64,000 nt of DNA from JAEYXS01 sp943367715 (GTDB taxonomy: Bacteria; Verrucomicrobiota; Verrucomicrobiia; Limisphaerales; JAEYXS01): positions 186,001-250,000 of the forward strand of contig CALRJY020000003.1 of the NCBI GenBank assembly GCA_943367715.1. The letters run 5' to 3'. The notes beneath the pieces were generated by a model. It worked only from the letters and a program-made list of their open reading frames with translations. It was not told the origin of the DNA and made no database searches. A program made the translations under genes and the position numbers. Positions 51,895 to 60,305 of the stretch are shown piece after piece (position 1 is the first letter of the stretch; every line of letters starts with the position of its first letter).

Positions 51895-52671
51895 GGCGGC
51901 CCCCAGGATGATGCGGTACCAGCCGAAGGCCTCAAACGTGTGGGTCTGGACGAACTTCAAGAGCCATTTCACGGTGATGAAGGCGGTGATGGTGGCCGCG
52001 ACAAAACCCAGCCCGAACAACAGCCAGTCCACCGATCCCAGGCCCTCTTTGGCGACGTGCTTGACGAAGCTTAAGCCGCCCGCGGCGATGAGGGTGGGAA
52101 CGCCGAGCAGGAAAGAAAACTCGATGGCGCGGGGACGGGTCAGGCCCAGTATCAAGGCGATCAGGATGGTGGTGCCGGAGCGCGAGGCGCCAGGGAAGGC
52201 GGCGGCGACCAATTGCGCCACACCGATGGCAATCGCGATGATCCAGGTGATCTGATCGGAACCGGTCTTCCCGCGCAACCAGCGTTCAACTACGAGAAAC
52301 AGGACGCCGCCGATCAGTGTGGCCCACGCGACCGGGCCCACGGTTTCCGGCAGGCGCATGCCGAGCTTCTTCAAGATGATGCCGCCCACGGCCGTCACAA
52401 AAAAGGCACCGAAAAGTTTGAGGATGTAATCGAGGGTGGCGGGTTCTTTCCAAGTCTGGGCCAGGTCTTGAAGGCGTTGCTTGAAGTTCAAGATGACGGC
52501 CAGCACGGCTCCGGTCTGGATGCCGACATTGAACAGTTCGGATTTCAAGAAGGGCGAATGGGCGCCTAAGAACTGTTCCACAATCAGCAGATGGCCGGTG
52601 GAGGACACGGGAAGAAACTCCGTGATACCTTCCACGACACCCAAAATAATTGCGGCCAGCCAATCTTGCAT
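51871..52671 (-). CDS. uppP: Undecaprenyl-diphosphatase
   Basis: 266 residues from the ATG at 52671 (MQDWLAAIILGVVEGITEFLPVSSTGHLLI). It is an integral membrane enzyme that converts undecaprenyl diphosphate to the monophosphate, recycling the carrier for peptidoglycan and other envelope polymers. The two family motifs are complete: EGITEFLPVSSTGH near residue 14-27 and FPGASRSGTT in the second half. About eight hydrophobic helices and normal length. It converges on the AsmA-like gene; their 3' ends overlap by 24 bp. Confidence 0.95.
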   Translation of the reverse strand: MQDWLAAIILGVVEGITEFLPVSSTGHLLIVEQFLGAHSPFLKSELFNVGIQTGAVLAVILNFKQRLQDLAQTWKEPATLDYILKLFGAFFVTAVGGIILKKLGMRLPETVGPVAWATLIGGVLFLVVERWLRGKTGSDQITWIIAIAIGVAQLVAAAFPGASRSGTTILIALILGLTRPRAIEFSFLLGVPTLIAAGGLSFVKHVAKEGLGSVDWLLFGLGFVAATITAFITVKWLLKFVQTHTFEAFGWYRIILGAALLLFLRG

Positions 52672-53070
52672 CGGATTCTTAGACGGGAAAAACCGGGGGG
52701 GCACAAGGCGGATCTTACCCCAGGGAGGTCAGCCAATAGGAGAGCAGCGTAGAAAAGATCGAAATCCTGAAAATTTTGTCTCCACCGGGCACACCGGACG
52801 CACCGAAGCCTGTCAGACACCCCCCGAATGTGACATGCTCAGCCCCGATGAATAGAACGAGTAACTTGAAAAGCAGGGATGAAAGGAAGGTAAAGGCGTT
52901 TGAATTTACCGGCACTCCCCGCGTCCAAAGCCAGCCACGGGATTTGCACGGCCCGTCGAAGCGGTCTAATTTTGCCTCTCGACGGCATCCGGGCGGTTGG
53001 GTAGAAAAGCCGCTCTTTGCCGTTCCATGCCCGTCAATGGAACTTTGTGTCAGTCGCCATGTATTATAAT
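52672..53070. other. 399-bp intergenic region upstream of the propeller gene
   Basis: Divergent promoter space between uppP and the exported propeller gene. No gene is seen. A CCGTCGA/TCGACGG pair (about 52947-52985) could form a loose stem. TATAAT stands directly before the chosen ATG (53065-53070), too close to act as the -10 of that start. Confidence 0.5.
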
Positions 53071-55434
53071 ATGAACGTATTGAGCCGAGTCTGCGCTGCT
53101 TTGTGCGCCCTGTCCGTCGTTTCGGTGAATGCCCAAGAGCAGGCGCCGAAAGCCAAGGCCAAGTCCTGGAAAGAAACCAAGGCGGCGGTGTTACAGGATG
53201 ATTTCCCCTATACCAAGGCATGCATCGGCGCGAAGTTCCCGGCGAATAACGATGCGGACAAGGGCATCGCCATTATTCTGGGCAACGAAGCGTTCGCGTG
53301 CTTCGACATGGACTTGCTGCGCGTCTCGGCCGGTTGGACGGGTGGTTATATCGCGCCCAAAGGTGTGACGTTCGACGGCTCGCACGGTGGTCATCCCACC
53401 ATCGCCGGGGAGCAGCAGTTTGGCACGCCGGCTTTGCCCGGCTGGTCCACGGATGGCGCTTTCAAAGATCCGCGCAAGGAACCGTATGGTCCGTTGCCGA
53501 AAGAAATGGGGCGCTACAAAGGCCTCCATGTGGTGGGGATGGATACGGTGCTGACATACGACGTTTTCGGCTCGGATGTGGTGGAGCAGATCACGAGTGT
53601 GGCGCAAGACGGGGCCACGGGTTTCGTCCGCACGTTGAAGCTCGACAAGACGAAGACGGCTTTGGTGCATCTGGTGGCGGAAGTGCCGGAAGGCAAGGGG
53701 CGCATCGAGAACGGTGAGGCCATTGTGGAAGGCGCGAATGGAGTGGTGACGAAGATCGCGCTGGGTGATGCGCCGAAGGGAGCTGCTTTGGAGATTGCGA
53801 ATAACAATCGCGTGGTGCTGAAGCTGGCGAAGGGAACGTCTGGTTTGTTCAAGCTGGTGCTCTGGCGCGGAAATGCGGCGGATAGCGCGAAGTTTGCGGG
53901 ATTGGTCGCGGGCAAACCGCAGATCGTGGATTATGCCAAGGGCGGGGCCGCCCGCTGGCCGGAAACGGTGGCGACTAAAGGGGCTTTGGGTACGAGCACG
54001 ACGCCGGATGGCGCTTATACGACGGACAGCCTGACGCCGCCGTTCGAGAATCCTTGGAAACGCCGCGTGCGTTTCGGGGGCTTTGATTTCTTCAAGGATG
54101 GCAAGAGCGCGGCGCTCAGCACTTGGGATGGCGATGTGTGGGTGGTGACGGGCATCGATGACAAGCTGGAGAATCTGCAATGGCGCCGGTTCGCCTCGGG
54201 TGGTTTCGAGACGCTCGGTCTGAAGATCGTGAATGAAACCATCTACACGGTGGGTCGTGATGAGATCACGCGTTATGTGGATGTGAACAAGGATGGTGAG
54301 GCGGATTACTACGAAAGCTTCAACAACGACATCACGTCTTCACCGGGCTTCCATGAGTTCACGTTCGATCTGCAGACGGATAAGCAGGGGAACTTCTACT
54401 TTGCCAAGGCCGCGCCGGTGCGCGGTGGGGGCCGTGGTTTCGGTGGCGGAGGTGGCAATGGCGAGATCAGCGCGAGCGCGGGCACGCTCATGAAGGTGTC
54501 CAAGGACGGCAAAAAGTATGAAGTAGTGGCGACCGGTTTTCGTGCGCCCAACGGCATCGGTGTGGGTCCGAACGGCGAACTGACCACGGGAGACAACGAA
54601 GGCACGTTCGTGGCGGCCTGCCCGATCAACTGGGTGAAGCCAGGCGGTTATTATGGTGTGGAAGATACGGCACACAAATCGCCGTTGCCGGAGCGCGATG
54701 CTCCGCTCTGCTGGCTCTCGCATCGTGAGTTCGACAACTCCGGTGGCGGCCAGGTCTGGGTGACGAGCGACAAGTGGGGACCGTTCACGGGCGAGCTGCT
54801 GCATATGTCCTACGGCAAGAGCTCGCTGAATTTGGTGATGCGCGATATGTCCGGCAAGAAGCCGCAGGGCGCGGTGATCCAGTTGCCGTTGCGCTTCACA
54901 TCCTCGGCGATGCGCGCGCGTTTCAGTCCGCAGGATGGCCAGCTTTATGTGGCCGGGTTGCGCGGCTGGCAGACGAGCGCGGCGAAGGATGCGGGTCTGG
55001 ATCGCGTGCGTTACACGGGCAAGCCGGTTTACTCCATCGCGGCTACCAAGGTGGACAAGGCGGGTGTGCATCTGACCTTCACGCAGCCGCTGGATCCGAA
55101 GGATGCGACGGATCCGCAGAACTATTCCATCCAGCAATGGAATTACCTGATGAAGTTCGGCACGGACAAGGTCGTGAACGGCAAAATCACGCGTAGTGAA
55201 ACGAAGGAGGCGAACTATGGCGGACATGAAGTCTCGCGTGATGATGAGTTCAAGCCCGGTCGCGAAGCCGTGGAAGTGAAGAGTGCGAAGCTGTCCGCCG
55301 ACGGCAAGACGGTGACGCTGGAATTCGCCGATTTGAAGCCGGTGAACCAGATGTTGATCAAGTTCAACTTGGGCACGAAGGACGGGCAGTTCATCAAGCA
55401 GGATGTGCTGCAGACGATCAATGAGGTGAAGTGA
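53071..55434 (+). CDS. Exported propeller protein of the PVC haem-binding / DUF6797-like type
   Basis: 787 residues from the ATG at 53071, which gives the signal peptide MNVLSRVCAALCALSVVSVNAQ; an ATG 12 bp upstream is close by. The N-terminal 300 residues start with DDFPYTKACIGAKFPANNDADKGIAIILGNEAFACFDMDLLRVSAGWTGG. This is followed by a glucose-dehydrogenase-like propeller (FFKDGKSAALSTWDGDVWVVTGIDDKLENLQWRRFASGGFETLGLKI; VATGFRAPNGIGVGPNGELTTGDNEGTFV; FTSSAMRARFSPQDGQLYVAGLRGWQT). Such proteins in Planctomycetes and Verrucomicrobiota are typically fused to cytochrome domains. Here the cytochrome part is a separate gene 235 bp downstream. No CxxCH is present in this one. Confidence 0.78.
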   Translation: MNVLSRVCAALCALSVVSVNAQEQAPKAKAKSWKETKAAVLQDDFPYTKACIGAKFPANNDADKGIAIILGNEAFACFDMDLLRVSAGWTGGYIAPKGVTFDGSHGGHPTIAGEQQFGTPALPGWSTDGAFKDPRKEPYGPLPKEMGRYKGLHVVGMDTVLTYDVFGSDVVEQITSVAQDGATGFVRTLKLDKTKTALVHLVAEVPEGKGRIENGEAIVEGANGVVTKIALGDAPKGAALEIANNNRVVLKLAKGTSGLFKLVLWRGNAADSAKFAGLVAGKPQIVDYAKGGAARWPETVATKGALGTSTTPDGAYTTDSLTPPFENPWKRRVRFGGFDFFKDGKSAALSTWDGDVWVVTGIDDKLENLQWRRFASGGFETLGLKIVNETIYTVGRDEITRYVDVNKDGEADYYESFNNDITSSPGFHEFTFDLQTDKQGNFYFAKAAPVRGGGRGFGGGGGNGEISASAGTLMKVSKDGKKYEVVATGFRAPNGIGVGPNGELTTGDNEGTFVAACPINWVKPGGYYGVEDTAHKSPLPERDAPLCWLSHREFDNSGGGQVWVTSDKWGPFTGELLHMSYGKSSLNLVMRDMSGKKPQGAVIQLPLRFTSSAMRARFSPQDGQLYVAGLRGWQTSAAKDAGLDRVRYTGKPVYSIAATKVDKAGVHLTFTQPLDPKDATDPQNYSIQQWNYLMKFGTDKVVNGKITRSETKEANYGGHEVSRDDEFKPGREAVEVKSAKLSADGKTVTLEFADLKPVNQMLIKFNLGTKDGQFIKQDVLQTINEVK

Positions 55435-55464
55435 GGACGATGAGAATGATGGATGGGTGGAGGG

Positions 55465-55514
55465 CCTCCTCTCCCCGCCCCTCTCCTCCGACACCCGGAG
55501 GAGAGGGAGATGAG
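55465..55514. repeat. CCTCTCCCC-type repeat, partial copy 3
   Basis: Starts CCTCCTCTCCCC like the copies at 15267 and 15723 and contains a perfect 12-bp stem CCCTCTCCTCCG/CGGAGGAGAGGG; the downstream part of the repeat is missing. It lies 30 bp after the propeller gene and could end its transcript. Confidence 0.6.
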
Positions 55515-55669
55515 CCGCTCGTGCATTTGGGTGCCGGCGAGGAATGGGGTAAGTTTGGCAGGGTAGTCGATTTTGAACGATGGTGAAGCGCAACCGGTGC
55601 TTCAGCGTCGAATGAACAGGAAACACAACGGGGCCGTCCTCATGCACGCGGCTCTGCGGAAAGCAATGC

Positions 55670-57640
55670 ATGAAGTCCGTGATGAAATTGAAGCAGACAC
55701 TGTGGCTCGCCTTGGCCCTTTGCATACTGGGTCAGGAAAATGTGACGGCGCAAGACGCGCCGAAGACCGAACCCGGCCTGATGGTGACCTTCACCGCGGA
55801 CGGCGCGGGGGACACCACGGTTTTTCAGAACGTGTGGCTTTATGCGGAATCCGGCAAACCGGTCAGTCCGTTTCTGAATCCTGGCAAGTTCACGGCTACT
55901 TGGGATGGTTTCATCTCCGTGGACTTGCGTGACAATTATACGTTCAAGGCGGAACTGAACGGCACGGTAAAGATCGAGGTGAACACGAACGTGGTGCTGG
56001 AAGCCACGACCGCCAGCGGAGTTTCCGAGCCCAGCAAGAAAGCGCGCCTGAACAAGGGGCTCAATCCCATTAAGGTGACTTACACGGCACCTGACGCGGG
56101 TGATGCTTATCTGCGCCTGCAATGGTCCTCGCCTGACTTCGCCTATGAACCTTTGCCGGTAAGTGTGCTGAGCCATACGCCGGGCGCTGAGGCTCTGGTG
56201 AAAAGCACGCAGCTTCGACTGGGCCGCGAACTGTTCATCGAGAACCGTTGCGTGCGCTGCCATGTGGGGCCTTCACCGGCGACGTTGCCGGATCTCGCGC
56301 TGGATGCGCCGGATTTCAAGGGCATCGGTTCGCGTCGTAACTCGGCATGGTTGGCTGAGTGGATCGAGAATCCGAAAGCCGGTCGCGCGCTGGCGCAGAT
56401 GCCGAAGATGGTTCATGGCCCCACTGCCAAAGCGGATGCCGAGGCGATGGCCGCTTATCTAGCCTCGTTGAAAGACGCCGCGACGACAGGTGCCGATCCC
56501 GCCGCTGATCTGGCGGTGAAGGGCGGAAAACTTTTCGAGAGTCTTCACTGCGTGGCCTGCCACGTATCTCCAACTGAGGACAAGGCCGATCCCAAGCGCG
56601 TGGCGCTGAAACAGGTGAAACAGAAATTCGCGCCGGGCGATCTGGTGAAGTTCCTGCAAAAGCCCACGGAGCATTATGAGTGGATCCGCATGCCGAATTT
56701 TCACCTCAAGGTTGAGGAAGCCAATGAGCTTGCCGCCTTTCTGCTTTCCAAGGCAGATGCCTCGAAAGACGCCCCCGCTGCCGCAGCAGATGCCATCGCC
56801 CGCGGCAAGCAACTGGTCACGACGGTCGGATGTCTGAGCTGCCATAGCGGTCCGGATAACAATCAGTTTGCGGGCAAACGTTTTGGCGACCTGTCCGCCG
56901 ACAAGTGGACGCAGGGCTGTCTCGCGGAAACGGAGACGGGCAAGGCGCCGTTCTTCAGTTTCACGAAGGATGAGCGCGCGGCGTTGCAGGCGTTCGCGCA
57001 GACCGACCGCACCTCGTTGAAGCGGCACGTGGCGGCGGAGTTCGCCGAGCGGCAAGCGCGCAATCTGAATTGCATGGAATGTCACGGTAAGTTTGAGGGT
57101 TTCCCGGTGTTCAGCGTGCTGGGTGGGAAGCTTAAACCCGAGTGGGCCACGCGGTTCATCGCGGGTGAAGTGGATTACAAGCCGCGTCCGTGGATCGAGG
57201 GCCGCATGCCCGGCTTCCCGAAGTATGCGGAAGGTGTGGCGCACGGTCTGGCGGCGCAACACGGTCTGCCGTCGAAGACCCCGGCGGAACCGGCGATCGA
57301 CAAGGAAGCGGCGGAGATCGGGCGTCAGCTCATCGGCACGGATGGCGGATTCTCGTGCATCGCGTGTCACGCGATTGGCAAACTCGGGGCCACGCAGGTG
57401 TTTGAAAGCGCAGGCATCAATTTCGCCCATACGGGTGAGCGTTTGTTGCCGTCGTTCTTCCACCGGTGGTTGCTGAATCCCCTGCGCATCGATCCGCAGA
57501 CGAAGATGCCGGTCTATTTCGACCAAGGGAACAGCCCCCTGACGGATGTCTTGGGCGGCAGCGCGGACAAGCAGATCAATGCGCTGTGGCAATACATCCG
57601 CCAGGGCAAAGACATGCCGATGCCGAAGGACGCGCAATAG
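55670..57640 (+). CDS. Exported pentahaem c-type cytochrome with PA14-like domain
   Basis: 656 residues with a signal peptide (MKLKQTLWLALALCILGQENVTAQ). Residues about 35-165 resemble a PA14/GLEYA-type beta domain (GKFTATWDGFISVDLRDNYTFKAELNGTVKIEVN; LNKGLNPIKVTYTAPDAGDAYLRLQW). Five CxxCH motifs follow: CVRCH, CVACH, CLSCH, CMECH and CIACH, so at least five haems c in tandem cytochrome domains with Met/His distal ligands not assigned. It should carry electrons in the periplasm, perhaps for an oxidase or for the neighbouring propeller protein. The 247 bp after it show no gene. Confidence 0.88.
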   Translation: MKSVMKLKQTLWLALALCILGQENVTAQDAPKTEPGLMVTFTADGAGDTTVFQNVWLYAESGKPVSPFLNPGKFTATWDGFISVDLRDNYTFKAELNGTVKIEVNTNVVLEATTASGVSEPSKKARLNKGLNPIKVTYTAPDAGDAYLRLQWSSPDFAYEPLPVSVLSHTPGAEALVKSTQLRLGRELFIENRCVRCHVGPSPATLPDLALDAPDFKGIGSRRNSAWLAEWIENPKAGRALAQMPKMVHGPTAKADAEAMAAYLASLKDAATTGADPAADLAVKGGKLFESLHCVACHVSPTEDKADPKRVALKQVKQKFAPGDLVKFLQKPTEHYEWIRMPNFHLKVEEANELAAFLLSKADASKDAPAAAADAIARGKQLVTTVGCLSCHSGPDNNQFAGKRFGDLSADKWTQGCLAETETGKAPFFSFTKDERAALQAFAQTDRTSLKRHVAAEFAERQARNLNCMECHGKFEGFPVFSVLGGKLKPEWATRFIAGEVDYKPRPWIEGRMPGFPKYAEGVAHGLAAQHGLPSKTPAEPAIDKEAAEIGRQLIGTDGGFSCIACHAIGKLGATQVFESAGINFAHTGERLLPSFFHRWLLNPLRIDPQTKMPVYFDQGNSPLTDVLGGSADKQINALWQYIRQGKDMPMPKDAQ

Positions 57641-57887
57641 TGGTTCATTCCTAATAGGAAATCGGTTCAACAGCCGATCGGGACTACGAAGCGACTCTCC
57701 GGCGAAACGGTTGAAAATAGGGCGTCCAATATTCGCTGGTCAGGACATTAGTTAGCAGCAAGCCAATTACCATGGACCAGCCACCTGTGCAAACCGCCAG
57801 GGAATCGGTCGGCGCGGAAGAGCGCATGGAGCTTGTCGGCACTTTGTTCGGCGGGATAAAGTGACAACCTAATCCCGCGACGAAACT

Positions 57888-58811
57888 ATGAACAAACGAA
57901 TCCCAGCTTCCTTGAAATCTAATTTGTCAACTGCGGTGAGCCGGCGGGGTTGGATGCTGTGCTTGTCAGTTCTGTTGGCGTGCGGATCGGTTTTCAACGC
58001 GTCGGCGGCGGAGACGAATACGCTCAACATCATGACGTACAATGTGCGTTACGCGGGATACAAACCACCGAATGCGTGGCCGGACCGGCGGCCGATTTTG
58101 GTGGAATGTGTCCGCAGCCTGAAGCCGGATATCATGGGCACGCAGGAGGGGATGTATCAGCAGATCAAGGACATGGCGGCGGACATGCCGGAATTCGCCT
58201 GGATCGGCACGGGTCGCGAGGGCGGGAGCCGGAATGAATTCATGGCGATCTACTACCGCAAGGACCGTTTCGATCCGCTGGAGTATGACCACTTCTGGCT
58301 CTCGGACACGCCGGACGTCATCGGCTCCAGCACGTGGGGCAACACCAACAAGCGCATGGTGACGTGGGTCCGCTTCCTCGACAAACAGACCAAGAAAGAA
58401 TTCTACGTGGTGAACACGCACTTCGACAACCTGGTGAACCTCGCCCGCGTGAACAGCGCGAAACTAATCCAGGAGCGGCTCACCAAGTTGAAAGCCGAGC
58501 TCCCCGTTTTCCTCATCGGTGATTTCAACTCTATCGCCGGGAAACATCCGGCGTATGACATCCTGACGGGACCGGAGACGGGGCTGAAGGATTCGTGGCT
58601 CACGGCAGAGAAGCGCACGGGAGAGGAGCTGGATACATTCAATGGTTTCAAAGAAATCGGCAAACTTGGCCGCCGCATCGACTGGATTCTCTACCGCGGG
58701 GCGGTGAAGCCGCTGACGAGCGATATCGTGCCCTACATCAAGAACGGTCAGTTCCCGAGCGATCACCAGCCGGTGGTGACACGGTTTGAATGGGTGGAGA
58801 GTGCGCCCTAA
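57888..58811 (+). CDS. Exported endonuclease/exonuclease/phosphatase-fold hydrolase
   Basis: 307 residues; signal segment SRRGWMLCLSVLLACGSVFNASAA after a basic start. The EEP fold is complete: NIMTYNVRY, DIMGTQEGMYQQI (catalytic Glu), YVVNTHFDN, VFLIGDFNSIAG and SDHQPVVTRF. A pairing with PVC-type secreted members suggests a phosphodiesterase or phosphatase acting on an extracellular substrate; from the family alone it could be a nuclease, sphingomyelinase-like or sugar-phosphate enzyme. Monocistronic as far as seen. Confidence 0.85.
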   Translation: MNKRIPASLKSNLSTAVSRRGWMLCLSVLLACGSVFNASAAETNTLNIMTYNVRYAGYKPPNAWPDRRPILVECVRSLKPDIMGTQEGMYQQIKDMAADMPEFAWIGTGREGGSRNEFMAIYYRKDRFDPLEYDHFWLSDTPDVIGSSTWGNTNKRMVTWVRFLDKQTKKEFYVVNTHFDNLVNLARVNSAKLIQERLTKLKAELPVFLIGDFNSIAGKHPAYDILTGPETGLKDSWLTAEKRTGEELDTFNGFKEIGKLGRRIDWILYRGAVKPLTSDIVPYIKNGQFPSDHQPVVTRFEWVESAP

Positions 58812-59060
58812 AGCGCCCTGGCTGGGTACAGCTGGCTCTGCCATATTTTCCTTTTCATACGCTTGGGGTTGACTGATAGTCGCCACAAGTTGCGGTTTGC
58901 GGCTCGGCTGTTTTCAACCAAAAGGACGGGAACTGAAAAGTTCATTATCTACAAAATCTGGAGTGGTGCAATCAGGTGAAACTCGTCATTTGATTCACCC
59001 CACGCCATACCGCGATTTGCTGGTCATCACTGCAATAAAACCCCCAACCCAAAAACTATC

Positions 59061-59312
59061 ATGGCTATCCTTGGTCTTGCTTGTGCCGTCATCGGTCTCG
59101 TCATCGCGCTAGTCTTCGGCATTCAACTGCTGATCCTGGCTTTTCGGACCTCCATTTTGTGGGGCTTGGGCTATATCTTCGTTCCCTTCGTGAGCCTCAT
59201 CTTTATCGCGGTCCATTGGGACGAGGCGAAAACGCCGTTTTTGCGTGGTCTGCTGGCGATCCCGTTTTTTATCGGTGCGGTTGTCTTGGCTCCTAGCGCT
59301 CCGGTCAGATAA
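59061..59312 (+). CDS. Small membrane protein
   Basis: 83 residues, three hydrophobic stretches (ILGLACAVIGLVIALVFGIQLLILAF; ILWGLGYIFVPFVSLIFIAV; GLLAIPFFIGAVVLA) with WDEAKTPF in a loop. Starts with ATG after an A-rich leader. Function unknown; such short proteins often sit near envelope genes. A terminator follows. Confidence 0.65.
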   Translation: MAILGLACAVIGLVIALVFGIQLLILAFRTSILWGLGYIFVPFVSLIFIAVHWDEAKTPFLRGLLAIPFFIGAVVLAPSAPVR

Positions 59313-59336
59313 ACTCCGCCGCCGGTCTTGGCACCG

Positions 59337-59365
59337 CCTGCCGCCTTAGGGTGGCAGGTTGTTTT
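59337..59365 (+). terminator. Rho-independent terminator after the small membrane protein
   Basis: Nine-bp stem CCTGCCGCC/GGTGGCAGG (one G-T pair) with loop TTAG, followed by TTGTTTT. Confidence 0.75.
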
Positions 59366-59428
59366 GAGAATTGAAGCGGATGGCGGTGATGTCCTCAGCG
59401 ATGGTGGGACAAGTCCGTGCGTTTCTCC

Positions 59429-60223
59429 TCAAACCTCAAAGACCGCCACTTCCGGGCGGCAATTGAAGCGCAGTTTCCACATGAACCAGCCGATGCCGGA
59501 GCTGACGTAGAGCGGCCCGGCAGGGGTTTGAAACAACCCCAAGTCATACTTGCCTACTTGGAACGGCACAATGAGCGCGCCGATTCCTGGCAAGCGCACC
59601 TGTCCGCCATGTGAATGTCCCGCCAGCATGAGATCAAAGGTCTGCCCACCCAGCTTCTCCACCCACTGCGGATAATGAAAGAGCAGCACACGCCGGTCGG
59701 CCTTGGGCAACGGCGGCAATGCCTTCTTGGCAGTCAAACCGATGATGGCCAGCCGGCCATTCTCCAGCGTCACCGAAGCGTCCTCCAGCCAGTCTCCGCC
59801 GGATTTTTGAAAGGACTTCTTCACCTCCGAGAAATTGATGCCTGACCAGTCATCGTGATTTCCCGGCACGCCAAAGATGGGTGCCTTGATGCCACCCAAG
59901 ATTTCCAACGTCTCGGCTAAAAACTCTTTTTGCTCAAGCAAATCCCCGGTGAAACAGACGACCTTGGGTTCCTGCGCGTTGACTTTTTGCACCACTTTTT
60001 CCAACCACGCGCGATCCCCTTTATGATGAATGTCCGTGAGGTGAACGATGCGGGTCTTGGCGTTGGGTAGGGTGAGTTTGGGCCGTGATACTTTGAGCCA
60101 CGTCGGTTCCCACCAGAGGGCGTTGAGACCGCCCAAGACAGGCGCGGCCAGCAGCAACCTTATCAGCCATTTGCGCCGACTCAATTTGCGTTCCTGAGCG
60201 TCAATATGACCGGCCTTTGGCAT
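59429..60223 (-). CDS. Metallophosphoesterase, YkuE/YaeI-like
   Basis: 264 residues from the ATG at 60223 (MPKAGHIDAQERKLSRRKWLIRLLLAAPVLGGLNALW), a signal anchor with SRRKW that may be Tat-like. The metal motifs are complete: HLTDIHHKGD, VVCFTGDLL, VPGNHDDW, LLFHYPQW, and LAGHSHGGQVRLPG. It should hydrolyse phosphate esters such as phospholipid or lipid-A precursors at the outer face of the membrane; UDP-diacylglucosamine hydrolase is the nearest functional model, unproven here. Monocistronic; a short gap separates it from the kinase gene. Confidence 0.88.
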   Translation of the reverse strand: MPKAGHIDAQERKLSRRKWLIRLLLAAPVLGGLNALWWEPTWLKVSRPKLTLPNAKTRIVHLTDIHHKGDRAWLEKVVQKVNAQEPKVVCFTGDLLEQKEFLAETLEILGGIKAPIFGVPGNHDDWSGINFSEVKKSFQKSGGDWLEDASVTLENGRLAIIGLTAKKALPPLPKADRRVLLFHYPQWVEKLGGQTFDLMLAGHSHGGQVRLPGIGALIVPFQVGKYDLGLFQTPAGPLYVSSGIGWFMWKLRFNCRPEVAVFEV

Positions 60224-60305
60224 AGAACGGATATTTGGAAGCCGGGTAATCATCACGAATACCCGCTATGTTGGACCGCTTCAACCGGTCTTCATCACGA
60301 AAGTT

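Noticed and set aside
52945..52987. CCGTCGA/TCGACGG hairpin as a terminator
   Set aside because: Long loop, no T-run and no gene ending nearby.
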